A stretch of 48,870 nucleotides of DNA. Origin: JAQWBS01 sp047975765 (GTDB lineage Bacteria > Pseudomonadota > Alphaproteobacteria > RF32 > CAG-239). Below the pieces are notes generated by a model. That model did no database searches, had not been told where the DNA came from, and saw only the letters and a list, made by a program, of their open reading frames with translations. The DNA lies in the NCBI GenBank assembly GCA_047975765.1, contig JBKEEF010000006.1:1-48870 (forward strand), given 5' to 3'. Position 1 is the first letter of the stretch, and each line of letters starts with the position of its first letter. Of this stretch, positions 1-6,570 are shown piece after piece. Position numbers and translations under genes: made by a program.

Positions 1-36
1 GGGCTTTTAGAATGGTTGTTTATTAAGGAGAAAATA

Positions 37-474
37 ATGAAAAATTTTTATAAAGATGAAAATGGAACAATCTTTGATGATCAAAGTGATGTTAATTCTA
101 ATTGGGTTAAAATGACTGAAGATGAAGTTAGTGATTTTCTCTTAGCTCAAGCAAAATCTGCAAAATTAACAGAAATCAAAAAATGCTTCAGTTTGGAACA
201 AGAAAATGGGCATACAACCTCATCTCTTGGGTTTGAGATTGATGCAACAAGGCTTTCCAAAGACGATATTGAAAGCTTGCTCTATGTTGATATGTTCCCA
301 GTTCGTTTCAGAGATTATGACAACGAGTTTCATGACTTAACCAAAGAGCAAGCAGAGACTTTGAAAAAAGAAATCATTGCTTATGGTTTGGCTGTATATC
401 AAAAAAAGTGGGAACTTGAAGTAGCAATCAAGAATGCAACGACAATTGAAGAAGTTGAGGTGATAAAATGGTGA
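37..474 (+). CDS. DUF4376-like phage tail-region protein
   Basis: A 145-aa soluble, charged protein. The ATG at 37 is chosen because AAGGAG sits at 25-30; an in-frame TTG at 16 has no such site. The C-terminal half (helical, rich in Lys/Glu/Ala, ending in an 'IKNATTIEEVEVI' stretch) resembles DUF4376 proteins, which lie next to tail-fibre genes in many prophages, but this is recognition by pattern only. It overlaps the next gene by 7 nt. A stop codon at 8-10 probably ends an upstream phage gene outside the window. Its exact role is unknown; tail-fibre assembly or tip function is the usual guess for this position. Confidence 0.65.
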   Translation: MKNFYKDENGTIFDDQSDVNSNWVKMTEDEVSDFLLAQAKSAKLTEIKKCFSLEQENGHTTSSLGFEIDATRLSKDDIESLLYVDMFPVRFRDYDNEFHDLTKEQAETLKKEIIAYGLAVYQKKWELEVAIKNATTIEEVEVIKW

Positions 475-845
475 AAACAACTTCATATCCTTCCATAAAT
501 AAGCTTGATTTTGCTGTTTATGACGAAAAACACTATGTCACAATGAAAGATTTGACCTTTAGAAATGTTACAGTTCCTAAAGGTTTTATTTTTGACGGTG
601 TTTCAGTTCCTTGGTTCACAACTTGGTTATTCACGCATAATGACCTCAAACGAGGAATAATGGCATCTGCTTTTCACGATTATATGTGTGAGAACAAAGA
701 TAAGTTCTCTCGCCGTGAAGCAACATCCGTTTTGATGAAGCTTTGGAAACAAGCGGGGCTTGGTTCTCATTGGTACACATCCTTTAAGCCTTGGTTGGTT
801 TACTGTTTTGTTGAGCTATACCAAATGGTGAAAGGTTGGAAGTGA
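468..845 (+). CDS. DUF1353 family phage protein
   Basis: A 125-aa protein matching the DUF1353 pattern: 'VPKGFIFDGVSVPW' near residues 36-49, an 'AFHDYMC' segment near residue 67, then 'SRREA' near residue 80. The conserved Asp/His residues of this family suggest a small metal-binding or hydrolase-like fold, but no activity is established. DUF1353 genes are common just upstream of phage lysis genes, which fits here. It overlaps the DUF4376-like gene by 7 nt and the holin start by 1 nt (TGATG), so the cluster is translationally coupled. Confidence 0.75.
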   Translation: MVKTTSYPSINKLDFAVYDEKHYVTMKDLTFRNVTVPKGFIFDGVSVPWFTTWLFTHNDLKRGIMASAFHDYMCENKDKFSRREATSVLMKLWKQAGLGSHWYTSFKPWLVYCFVELYQMVKGWK

Positions 846-1273
846 TGAACTATCTTGAGAAAATATGTGATTTGAACAAAGTTTGGGCTTATATTGTCTG
901 TTCAGCATTATCCTTTTTTCAACCCGTTGGCATTTTAATCCTCTGGCTTTTTATTTTTGTTTTTGTTGATTTGGCAACTGGGATTATCGCAAGTCTGAAA
1001 GAGGGTAAATATATGACTTCTTCGGGCTTAAGAAAAACGGCGGAAAAGTTTTTTTATTATTTTCTTTCAATCTTCCTTGTTGAGGGCATGGATAAGTACA
1101 TGATTGGGTGGGGAGAAATGACTAAGATTTTCTCATGTTTGCTTTGCGGGGTTGAGTTTTACTCAATCCTTGAAAACTTTTATCGGATAACAGGACATAG
1201 AAGTTTCAAAATTTTAACTCAATTTACAATTAAGAAAATAGAGGAACACACAGGAGTAAAGATTGATGAATAA
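845..1273 (+). CDS. Phage holin, phage_holin_4 type
   Basis: A 142-aa membrane protein with hydrophobic segments near residues 12-42 and 70-105 and a charged C-terminal tail. The 'FVDLATGIIASLKEGKYMTSSGLRKTAEKF' region (about residues 40-69) is typical of the toxin-secretion/phage-lysis holin family (phage_holin_4). Holins open the inner membrane at the time of lysis and release the endolysin. I start it at ATG 845 (coupled TGATG with DUF1353) instead of the in-frame TTG at 836. It overlaps the endolysin gene by 8 nt, as is usual for a lysis cassette. Confidence 0.8.
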   Translation: MNYLEKICDLNKVWAYIVCSALSFFQPVGILILWLFIFVFVDLATGIIASLKEGKYMTSSGLRKTAEKFFYYFLSIFLVEGMDKYMIGWGEMTKIFSCLLCGVEFYSILENFYRITGHRSFKILTQFTIKKIEEHTGVKIDE

Positions 1274-1679
1274 TAATGAAGTATTAGCCAGAACAATTTA
1301 TGGCGAGGCAAGAGGGGAAGACCTCGAAGGAAAGAAAGCGATTGCTTGTGTTATCCTTAATCGTGTCAGATTAGCAAAGCAAAACAAGAAATATGTTTGG
1401 TGGGGTTCAACTATCAAAGAAGTATGTATTAAGCCTTGGCAATTTTCATGTTGGAATGAGAATGACCCTAATAGTAAAAAGATAAAAGCAATTAAGGAAA
1501 GTGATCCAACCTTTAGGGATTGTCTAATAGTTGCCGAAAATGCGGTTAATGGTTTGTTGCAAGACACAACAAATGGGGCAACACATTATCATACAAAAAA
1601 GATTATGCCAAAATGGGCAAGGGTTAAAAAGCCTTGTGCTGAAATTGGTAACCATCTCTTTTATAATAATATTGAGTGA
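1266..1679 (+). CDS. Phage endolysin, SleB-type cell wall hydrolase
   Basis: A 137-aa protein with the Hydrolase_2/SleB signature: 'LARTIYGEARGEDLEGKKAIACVILNRV' at about residues 7-34, the catalytic Glu being in 'GEARGE', followed by 'PWQFSCW' near residue 57 and 'GATHYHT' near residue 103. The family cleaves peptidoglycan glycan strands. No signal peptide is visible, so release through the adjacent holin is expected. The start at ATG 1266 overlaps the holin by 8 nt; an in-frame TTG lies at 1263. Confidence 0.85.
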   Translation: MNNNEVLARTIYGEARGEDLEGKKAIACVILNRVRLAKQNKKYVWWGSTIKEVCIKPWQFSCWNENDPNSKKIKAIKESDPTFRDCLIVAENAVNGLLQDTTNGATHYHTKKIMPKWARVKKPCAEIGNHLFYNNIE

Positions 1680-1687
1680 GGTGAAAA

Positions 1688-2011
1688 ATGAATAAATATG
1701 TTTTGATTTGTATGGGGCTTTTTATAGCCCTTTTTTTTATGTCTTGTTCATCTCAGAAGGTTGAACCTACGGCTCCAGTTTATAACATCACGATAAATCA
1801 AACTGACAATAGTCAAGTTTTGGTAGGAGATAACAATAAAGCTCAAGCAAAGCCAGTTGTTCAAAACAAGGCAACGGCAGAAATTAAGCCTGTTGTTTCT
1901 GCAGAAGCGGAGCAGACGACAAAAAACGGTATGTGGATTTATTGGCTCATTGTGACAGTAGGAGTGATTGTCGCTGTTTTTATAATTTGGAAGAAATGGG
2001 GAAAACTATGA
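1688..2011 (+). CDS. Lipoprotein with C-terminal TM anchor, candidate unimolecular spanin
   Basis: A 107-aa protein with a lipoprotein signal (hydrophobic residues 4-18, lipobox 'FMSC', Cys20). The +2 residue is Ser, not Asp, so outer-membrane sorting is expected. A roughly 65-residue polar, low-complexity stretch follows, then one C-terminal membrane helix (about residues 82-102) ending in basic residues. An outer-membrane lipid anchor plus an inner-membrane helix in one chain is the topology of u-spanins such as T1 gp11, which fuse the two membranes in the last lysis step. The position just after holin and endolysin supports this. RBS GTGAGGTG lies upstream. Function is inferred from topology and context, not sequence similarity. 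Confidence 0.6.
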   Translation: MNKYVLICMGLFIALFFMSCSSQKVEPTAPVYNITINQTDNSQVLVGDNNKAQAKPVVQNKATAEIKPVVSAEAEQTTKNGMWIYWLIVTVGVIVAVFIIWKKWGKL

Positions 2012-2181
2012 AAATATTAATCTATCGACCAGATTTGGCAAAAGTAATCGGAAAAGTAGACCTCAATCTTGTTTATGATTCTAAAGGTAACAACTATTTT
2101 GAAGTTATGGAAAAAGAGCAAGCCATTAAAGAGAAAAAAATGCTTGAGAAAAAGCCAAATAATTGGCGAATTGAGTGTTAA
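2008..2181 (+). CDS. Small phage protein, unknown
   Basis: A 57-aa soluble, basic protein starting with 'MKILIYRPDLAKVIGKVDL'. Its ATG overlaps the stop of the spanin-like gene (CTATGA), so it is probably translated from the same message. A longer in-frame extension to 1933 would read through the spanin membrane segment in another frame and is unlikely. I do not recognise the family. It is the last prophage gene before the att-like region. Confidence 0.5.
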   Translation: MKILIYRPDLAKVIGKVDLNLVYDSKGNNYFEVMEKEQAIKEKKMLEKKPNNWRIEC

Positions 2182-2184
2182 AAT

Positions 2185-2250
2185 CATTCTGACATTGGTT
2201 GATAAGTGTTTGAATCTATATGAGTCGAGTTGAGGTTAAAAGTCAGAATG
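2185..2250. repeat. 9-bp inverted repeat at the prophage edge
   Basis: CATTCTGAC at 2185-2193 and its complement GTCAGAATG at 2242-2250 flank 48 bp just beyond the last phage gene. This could be an arm site or a weak terminator; there is no T-run. The rest of 2182-2300 shows no coding potential. Confidence 0.3.
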
Positions 2251-2298
2251 TTTTTGTATTTATAAAGCAAAAACAAATTGTTATGTGTTTTAGGTAAT

Positions 2299-2324
2299 GG
2301 GTTCGAGCCCCGTCACTCCCGCCA
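2299..2324 (+). other. tRNA 3' fragment (T arm and acceptor end), attR-like
   Basis: This is the end of a tRNA: T stem and loop with GGGTTCGAGCCCC, then the acceptor strand CACTCCC, discriminator G and CCA (2322-2324). No D arm or anticodon arm precedes it. Discriminator G with a GGGAGTG acceptor partner best fits tRNA-Asp. A lone tRNA 3' end at the distal edge of a prophage is the expected product of integration into a tRNA gene, with the intact gene at the other end outside the window. Confidence 0.65.
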
Positions 2325-2332
2325 GTTTCAAA
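2307..2332 (+). repeat. Direct repeat att copy 1 (26 bp)
   Basis: GCCCCGTCACTCCCGCCAGT followed by TTCAAA, identical to 2538-2563. It covers the tRNA acceptor end and CCA plus 8 bases beyond. It probably marks the core of the integration site. Confidence 0.65.
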
Positions 2333-2371
2333 CACCAAAACCCATCCCTTGCGGATGGGTTTTGGTGTTTG
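2329..2371. terminator. Strong hairpin after the tRNA fragment
   Basis: A 19-bp perfect stem (2329-2347 with 2353-2371) and a 5-nt loop. A/T runs on the arms let it work in either direction. It is probably the original terminator of the host tRNA, carried with the att sequence. Confidence 0.75.
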
Positions 2372-2414
2372 AATTTGTGAAAATAATGGCTCGAACCCGA
2401 AAGGGCTCGCTAAG

Positions 2415-2443
2415 CAAAAAATTGACTTGATGTCAATTTTTTG
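2415..2443. terminator. Hairpin with T-rich arm between the two att copies
   Basis: A perfect 12-bp stem (2415-2426 with 2432-2443) with loop TTGAT and A6/T6 on the arms. It lies in the 205-bp spacer between the two att-like repeats and follows no recognisable gene. Confidence 0.5.
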
Positions 2444-2537
2444 TCTGCAAGAGCAACGTAACATCTTAGGGAGAGAGGAAGCAGAGCGACTGAAACGAAC
2501 TTAGATGCCGTTGATACGAAATATGCGTAGCATATGT

Positions 2538-2563
2538 GCCCCGTCACTCCCGCCAGTTTCAAA
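2538..2563 (+). repeat. Direct repeat att copy 2 (26 bp)
   Basis: Exact second copy of 2307-2332. The T-loop upstream of it is not preserved (TGTGCCCC replaces CGAGCCCC). It probably marks an older insertion at the same tRNA or the end of a second small element. Confidence 0.65.
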
Positions 2564-2599
2564 ACAAAAAAGCAGTCTTTTAGGACTGCTTTTTTGTTT
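2562..2599. terminator. Hairpin after att copy 2
   Basis: A long stem AAACAAAAAAGCAGTC paired with GACTGCTTTTTTGTTT around a 6-nt loop. It has T-runs on both strands and so is bidirectional. Confidence 0.7.
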
Positions 2600-2615
2600 A
2601 TATACAGAATTTTAT

Positions 2616-2647
2616 AAACTCTAACCACAAAAAAATGGTTAGAGTTT
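2616..2647. terminator. Fourth consecutive hairpin
   Basis: A perfect 12-bp stem (2616-2627 with 2636-2647) around an A-rich loop, followed by a short T-run. It lies upstream of the 2733 lipoprotein gene. Confidence 0.6.
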
Positions 2648-2732
2648 TTATCCTATCTCAACTGAAAGTTAATATTGTATATCCCATTCATATTGTTATT
2701 ATTGCTTTTGCTAATTTAATGGGATTCTTATA

Positions 2733-3371
2733 ATGAAATTCAAAAAAATATATCTTCTAGCATCGTTGTTAGCTGTAGCAGGGTGTAATCTTTATGGTGT
2801 TCCGTCGAGAAGTTCTTTGTCCGATGTTGAGCGAACTTATAATGATAAAGTCTATGCTAAAGGCGGAAAAGCTTTGGTTGTGGTTGATTCTTCCAATGAT
2901 TTTTCTCGTTCTTTTTCAGTTTCTGCTTATCTTGATTTTGAAGATGAAAAAGGAAATGAGTTAACGCTCAGAATTCCTACACAGCCTACGATGATTATGC
3001 TTTCTCCAGGAACTTATAAACTTAAAAATCATAGTTATTATGGTGGAAAGTCATATGGTAACACATATCAATTTATTGATTTGGACTTTGCGGATAGGGA
3101 TGCTGCTGAATTTACGGTAAAAGCAGGAGATGTTGTTTACCTAGGTAAAATTGAAACAAAAATTACAAATGTTAGAAGACGTAGCTCACTTATGTTTTTT
3201 GGTGCTCCATCACAAGGAAGTGATGTTGATTATGTTGTGAGTGTAACGAATAATCTATCAAAAACAGATCCTGATTTTGTGAAAAAAGTTGAAGAAAAAA
3301 CAGGAAAAAAAGTAACAGTTAATCTTATTAATTGGAAAACAAACAAAGTAGGAGAGAAAAATGAGAAATAA
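2733..3371 (+). CDS. Lipoprotein of unknown function
   Basis: A 212-aa protein with a lipoprotein signal (MKFKKIYLLASLLAVAGC, Cys18). The mature part is beta-rich: 'ALVVVDSS' near residue 47, 'ILMLSPGTYKL'-like text near residue 90, and 'VKAGDVVYLGKI' near residue 130. The pattern 'pGtY.l...' plus 'v.aGevvYlG' is seen in DUF2846-like small lipoproteins that form a beta-sandwich, but I would not name the family firmly. It overlaps the next lipoprotein gene by 11 nt, so the two are cotranslated. It sits next to the prophage att site, so it could be host sequence or cargo. Confidence 0.7.
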   Translation: MKFKKIYLLASLLAVAGCNLYGVPSRSSLSDVERTYNDKVYAKGGKALVVVDSSNDFSRSFSVSAYLDFEDEKGNELTLRIPTQPTMIMLSPGTYKLKNHSYYGGKSYGNTYQFIDLDFADRDAAEFTVKAGDVVYLGKIETKITNVRRRSSLMFFGAPSQGSDVDYVVSVTNNLSKTDPDFVKKVEEKTGKKVTVNLINWKTNKVGEKNEK

Positions 3372-3726
3372 TATAATTGCCTTAATCCTTATTTTTGCTC
3401 TTTCATCATGTGTTTCTTCGGGTAACAGTAGTGTGAGCAATATTAATAGCGTTGAAAAAACACTAAAAACTGAAAAAAATTTGAATAAAGAAAAGATCAA
3501 GCAAATGTATGGAGAGCCAACCACAGAATTTGTAAAAGATGGACTAGATGTGTATGAATATAAATATATTTCTGTTCAAAATAGTGTACTTGGGTATGTT
3601 CCAATTCTTGGTATGTTCTTTGGTCGTACTTATACAACAAACTATTTATATGTCTATTTTGATAAACTAGGAAATGTTGAAAAATTTGATTCAGTTGGCG
3701 TTTCTGGTGATTTTCCAATAAAATAA
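3361..3726 (+). CDS. Small SmpA/OmlA (BamE)-like lipoprotein
   Basis: A 121-aa protein with lipobox 'LSSC' (Cys17). The mature part reads like the SmpA/OmlA domain: a helix ending 'IKQMYGEPTTEF' (about residues 46-57), then 'DVYEYKY', a hydrophobic 'VLGYVPILGMFFGRTY' loop and 'LYVYFDKLGNVEKF' (about residues 99-112). The 'lG.Pt...Y.y....vyFd..G.v' pattern is shared with BamE but also with many small periplasmic proteins. This is probably not the core BamE subunit. The start lies inside the end of the upstream lipoprotein gene. Confidence 0.65.
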   Translation: MRNNIIALILIFALSSCVSSGNSSVSNINSVEKTLKTEKNLNKEKIKQMYGEPTTEFVKDGLDVYEYKYISVQNSVLGYVPILGMFFGRTYTTNYLYVYFDKLGNVEKFDSVGVSGDFPIK

Positions 3727-3767
3727 TTATGACGTTACTGGAAGAGGGACTGCTTATCTAATAGTGA

Positions 3768-4124
3768 TTAGAATAACAGTTCCTCAACTGATTTTAAAAA
3801 AGAAATTTCATCGCTATATTCTATAAATTTTGTGGAAATATATTTTAGAGAGGAGCTTGGTTTATTTCCTGTTTTGAATAAGCAAGCAATTGGAATTTTA
3901 TATTCGTAGGCAATACCAAGTTCAATTCCCAGTCCAGTTGAGGGCTTTGAGACTTCCGCAATAAATAAATCACATTTTTTTATAAGTTCAATTGTATTTA
4001 CATTTTGTCCGTTTAAATGAGGCAAAAAGATATTATTTGATTGGTATAAAGTGGATTCTAAGAGTAAATTGTATAAAAGATTATAATCGATATCAGATGA
4101 ATGTCCAAAATATATTTTTTTCAA
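3768..4124 (-). CDS. Nucleoside 2-deoxyribosyltransferase / Rcl-like protein
   Basis: A 118-aa protein starting at TTG 4124, chosen because AGGAGA lies just upstream; the longer TTG at 4151 would place that site inside the gene. It begins 'KKIYFGHSSD' and has 'CDLFIAEVSKPSTGLGIELGIAYEY' in the middle. That matches the catalytic region of nucleoside 2-deoxyribosyltransferases and of DNPH1/Rcl N-glycosidases ('vaEvs.pS.G.G.Elg.A'), where the Glu of 'GIELG' is the nucleophile. A role in clearing or remodelling deoxynucleotides is inferred. It is a single gene on the minus strand and converges on the lipoproteins. Confidence 0.6.
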   Translation of the reverse strand: MKKIYFGHSSDIDYNLLYNLLLESTLYQSNNIFLPHLNGQNVNTIELIKKCDLFIAEVSKPSTGLGIELGIAYEYKIPIACLFKTGNKPSSSLKYISTKFIEYSDEISFLKSVEELLF

Positions 4125-4290
4125 TTTATTTCTCCTAATCTTTCTATACAAAGAATAAACATAGCAAATTTTATCTTTTTTAATATTAATATTTGTGCTT
4201 ATTCACATGACGAAAGATTTAACTGGAATTTGCTCTGATTTTGAACAATTATGTTACTTGAAGTTATAAATATAAGAAAGGATTGTTTCT

Positions 4291-5079
4291 ATGAAAAAAT
4301 ATATATTTTTTGCTTTCTTGATAATCGTTGGTGCTGGAGGATATTACCTCTATAATAACCTCGAAATCATTGTCAGAAAAGTTGTAAATAAATACGGAAG
4401 TGAAATTACTGGAACAAAAGTTGATCTTCAAGGGTTCAAACTCAACTTGACAACAGGTGAAGGTAAAATTCAAAAAATTACAATTGCAAACCCAAGTCAA
4501 TATAAAAAGCCATATCTTTTTTCTTTGGAAGAAATTTATGTGAAAGTTAATATGAAAAGTTTAACAGGTGATACAATCACAATCAACGAAATCAGAGTTG
4601 ATAAACCTGCTGTGACTTATGAAATGCTTTCTTTGACACAAAACAATATTGGTGAAGTATTGCAAAATGTTAAAAATAACACAGCAAAAACAGAAACAGC
4701 TGCAAAAGAAGAAGCTAAAAAGGGCGACGAAAAAGCAGGTAAAAAAGTTGTGATTGAAAAAATTGCGATTAATGGTGTTTCTCTAGAGGCAGATATTGTG
4801 ACTCCAGCTCTTCCAGGCGTTGAATCTAAATCTGTTAGCCAAAGTGTTGTTTTGCCAAACATCGTTATCAAAGATATTGGCAAGGGCAAGGACGGAGATT
4901 CTGTTGTTGCCGCTATCTCAACTATTTTGGAAAAAATTCTTGGTGAAGCTTCTAAAGCTGTTGTTAAAAACAACTTCAACGACTTGAAAGGTGTTGCTGA
5001 GAAAAACCTAAACAAAGTTGTTGATGATGTTAAAGAAAAAGTCGACACGAAAGGTGTTTTCAAAAAATTGAATTTCTAA
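4291..5079 (+). CDS. AsmA/DUF748-like membrane-anchored periplasmic protein
   Basis: A 262-aa protein with one N-terminal membrane helix (about residues 4-22), then 'VVNKYGSEITGTKVDLQGFKLNLTTGEGKIQKITIANP' (about residues 31-68). That is the opening of AsmA-like/DUF748 domains, a short form of the repeating-beta-groove proteins linked to lipid transport between membranes. Residues 125-155 are a Lys/Ala/Glu-rich linker and the C-terminus has amphipathic helices. At 262 aa it is far shorter than AsmA or TamB, so it may be a one-domain member. RBS AAAGGA lies 9 nt upstream, and a terminator follows. Confidence 0.65.
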   Translation: MKKYIFFAFLIIVGAGGYYLYNNLEIIVRKVVNKYGSEITGTKVDLQGFKLNLTTGEGKIQKITIANPSQYKKPYLFSLEEIYVKVNMKSLTGDTITINEIRVDKPAVTYEMLSLTQNNIGEVLQNVKNNTAKTETAAKEEAKKGDEKAGKKVVIEKIAINGVSLEADIVTPALPGVESKSVSQSVVLPNIVIKDIGKGKDGDSVVAAISTILEKILGEASKAVVKNNFNDLKGVAEKNLNKVVDDVKEKVDTKGVFKKLNF

Positions 5080-5095
5080 TTTCAGAGACATCATA

Positions 5096-5128
5096 AAAAA
5101 AGAGGGGATAGTATCTCCTCTTTTTTTT
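5096..5128 (+). terminator. Terminator after the AsmA-like gene
   Basis: An AGAGG...CCTCT stem continuing into A7 on the left arm and T8 on the right; rho-independent in form. Confidence 0.7.
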
Positions 5129-5151
5129 ATGTGAAAAAAATCTGTTTATAA

Positions 5152-5177
5152 AAAAGCCCTTACAAGAAAGGGCTTTT
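5152..5177 (-). terminator. Terminator for the MCE-DUF2155 operon
   Basis: AAAAGCCCT (5152-5160) pairs with AGGGCTTTT (5169-5177). Read on the minus strand it ends in a T-run just after the DUF2155 gene. Confidence 0.65.
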
Positions 5178-5191
5178 AAGAAAGTGTCTTT

Positions 5192-6103
5192 TTATTGTTC
5201 AGTCAAACTGTCAAATTCATCATAGAAATCGTCAGTGTCTCCTTGGTCTTGCGTTTCTATTGAGGTTGGAGAATTAGCGTCATTATCAATGAGTTGTTGA
5301 GGTGTGTTTTCCCCAACAGGAGCTTCTGTCGTAGCTGAAACAGGATTGTCTAAAACTAAACCTTTTACAACAAGTGTGCTATCCAAGACACCAGATTGCT
5401 CTGGCTTTAATTCTTGTTGTTGAGCAGGAACTTCTTGAGATGGATTCTCTTGGCTTGTAGCTTCTTGAAAAACATCTTCCGCCAATGTTTCCACTTGTGT
5501 CGTATCTTGTGTTGCTGTTGTATCAACAGTTATTTCCGAAGTTGTTTCGACATCTGTTGTTGCAAGTGCTTCAGGGGATGTGACTAGAGGTGTTTCATCT
5601 GTTGCATCTATAAGTTCTTGAGGAACATCTTCTTTGAGTTTAGTTTCTTCAACAACTTTTTTAGGGATACTATTTCTAGCCTCAAGGTCTTCAGCAGATA
5701 AAAGCCTAGAATTATCTATTGTTGTGTCAATACATTTCAAAAGCCATGCATCATAAATTGGATGCTCAACAGCATTAAGAGCTGGTGTTGAAGACATCAT
5801 CCAACCTCTGAAAATATTTTCTTTGGTTCCGTCAATATTGTTATCTACAATGTCAACAAATGCAAAATTTTCAGGTGTTTCTTCTGGAGGTCTGGTTTGA
5901 CAATCTCTGACAACGATGGAAAACGTTCCAAAATCAACATTTCCATTAACAGGAACATTAATAACTTGTACACGTCCAGTGACTTTATCCATGGCTTGAA
6001 TGACAGCTGTGTTTGTTTTGATTTCCTCAGCAAAAGCCAAAGAGCTCGTCAATACAAGAGCTGTTGTGAGAGAAAGAGAAAACTTTCTGTTCCAAAAATT
6101 CAT
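5192..6103 (-). CDS. DUF2155 secreted protein with long low-complexity tail
   Basis: A 303-aa protein with a signal peptide (cleavage after 'SLAFA', about residue 25). Residues 28-130 match DUF2155: 'AVIQAMDKVTGRV', 'FGTFSIVVRDCQTRPPEETPE' and 'IFRGWMMSSTPALNAVEHPIYDAWLLKC', including two Cys that could form a disulfide. DUF2155 is largely alphaproteobacterial and its function is unknown. Residues 150-303 are Thr/Glu/Gln/Val/Pro-rich and likely disordered, longer than the bare domain. The start is only 2 nt after mlaD, with its GGAGG inside the end of mlaD. Cotranscription suggests an envelope role linked to lipid trafficking. Confidence 0.85.
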   Translation of the reverse strand: MNFWNRKFSLSLTTALVLTSSLAFAEEIKTNTAVIQAMDKVTGRVQVINVPVNGNVDFGTFSIVVRDCQTRPPEETPENFAFVDIVDNNIDGTKENIFRGWMMSSTPALNAVEHPIYDAWLLKCIDTTIDNSRLLSAEDLEARNSIPKKVVEETKLKEDVPQELIDATDETPLVTSPEALATTDVETTSEITVDTTATQDTTQVETLAEDVFQEATSQENPSQEVPAQQQELKPEQSGVLDSTLVVKGLVLDNPVSATTEAPVGENTPQQLIDNDANSPTSIETQDQGDTDDFYDEFDSLTEQ

Positions 6104-6105
6104 AA

Positions 6106-6552
6106 TTAGCCTCCGGTAACAGAGAAGATAAGTTCTCCGACCATATCCTCAATTGTTTTGAAATCTTTGGTGTTTTCTGGAGTGTCACCATCTTTGAGAA
6201 TATCTAAATCTTTTCCTGGCTGAACTTTAATGAATTTATCACCCATCAAGCCATCAGCAGCAATTTCAAAAACACTGTCCACAGGGAGTTTGATTTCTGG
6301 TGAAAGCGAAATTTTTACAATAGCTTGATACGTTTCATTATCAAGTTTTTGAGACATAACTGTTCCAACTTTGATACCATTGATTCTAACATCAGAACCC
6401 ATATTAAGACCACCAACTTTCAAAAACTTCACAGTTAGTTCATATCCTTTAACAGCTCGCAAGTCGGAAAGGGAATATGCAAAATAGAGAAAGGATGCAG
6501 CAACGCATAGTACCATGATTCCCATAATTGTTTCGATTGGTCTCTTATTCAT
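6106..6552 (-). CDS. mlaD: MlaD-like MCE-domain protein
   Basis: A 148-aa protein with one N-terminal membrane helix (about residues 8-28), then a single MCE domain: 'YELTVKFLKVGGLNMGSDVRINGIKVGTV' (about residues 37-65) and 'GLMGDKFIKVQPG' (about residues 102-114). MlaD forms a hexameric ring that moves phospholipid between the inner-membrane MlaFEB ABC complex and MlaC. Length and domain order fit MlaD, but no mlaE, mlaF or mlaC is nearby. RBS AGGAGTG lies upstream. It is one of two adjacent MCE genes here. Confidence 0.85.
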   Translation of the reverse strand: MNKRPIETIMGIMVLCVAASFLYFAYSLSDLRAVKGYELTVKFLKVGGLNMGSDVRINGIKVGTVMSQKLDNETYQAIVKISLSPEIKLPVDSVFEIAADGLMGDKFIKVQPGKDLDILKDGDTPENTKDFKTIEDMVGELIFSVTGG

Positions 6553-6570
6553 AAAAACACTCCTAAAATA

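Noticed and set aside
2387..2412. GGCTCGAACCC...GGGCTCG as an inverted att copy
   Set aside because: Only 11 bases match the reverse of the T-loop, with no acceptor sequence; likely a chance hairpin.
2243..2464. Minus-strand 73-codon frame with 'GGSDGARTH'
   Set aside because: It is the antisense translation of the tRNA 3' end and its hairpin; such 'DGARTH' frames are a known artefact.
4617..5063. Minus-strand 148-codon frame opposite the AsmA-like gene
   Set aside because: Low-complexity shadow of a well-supported gene with signal anchor, ribosome site and terminator.
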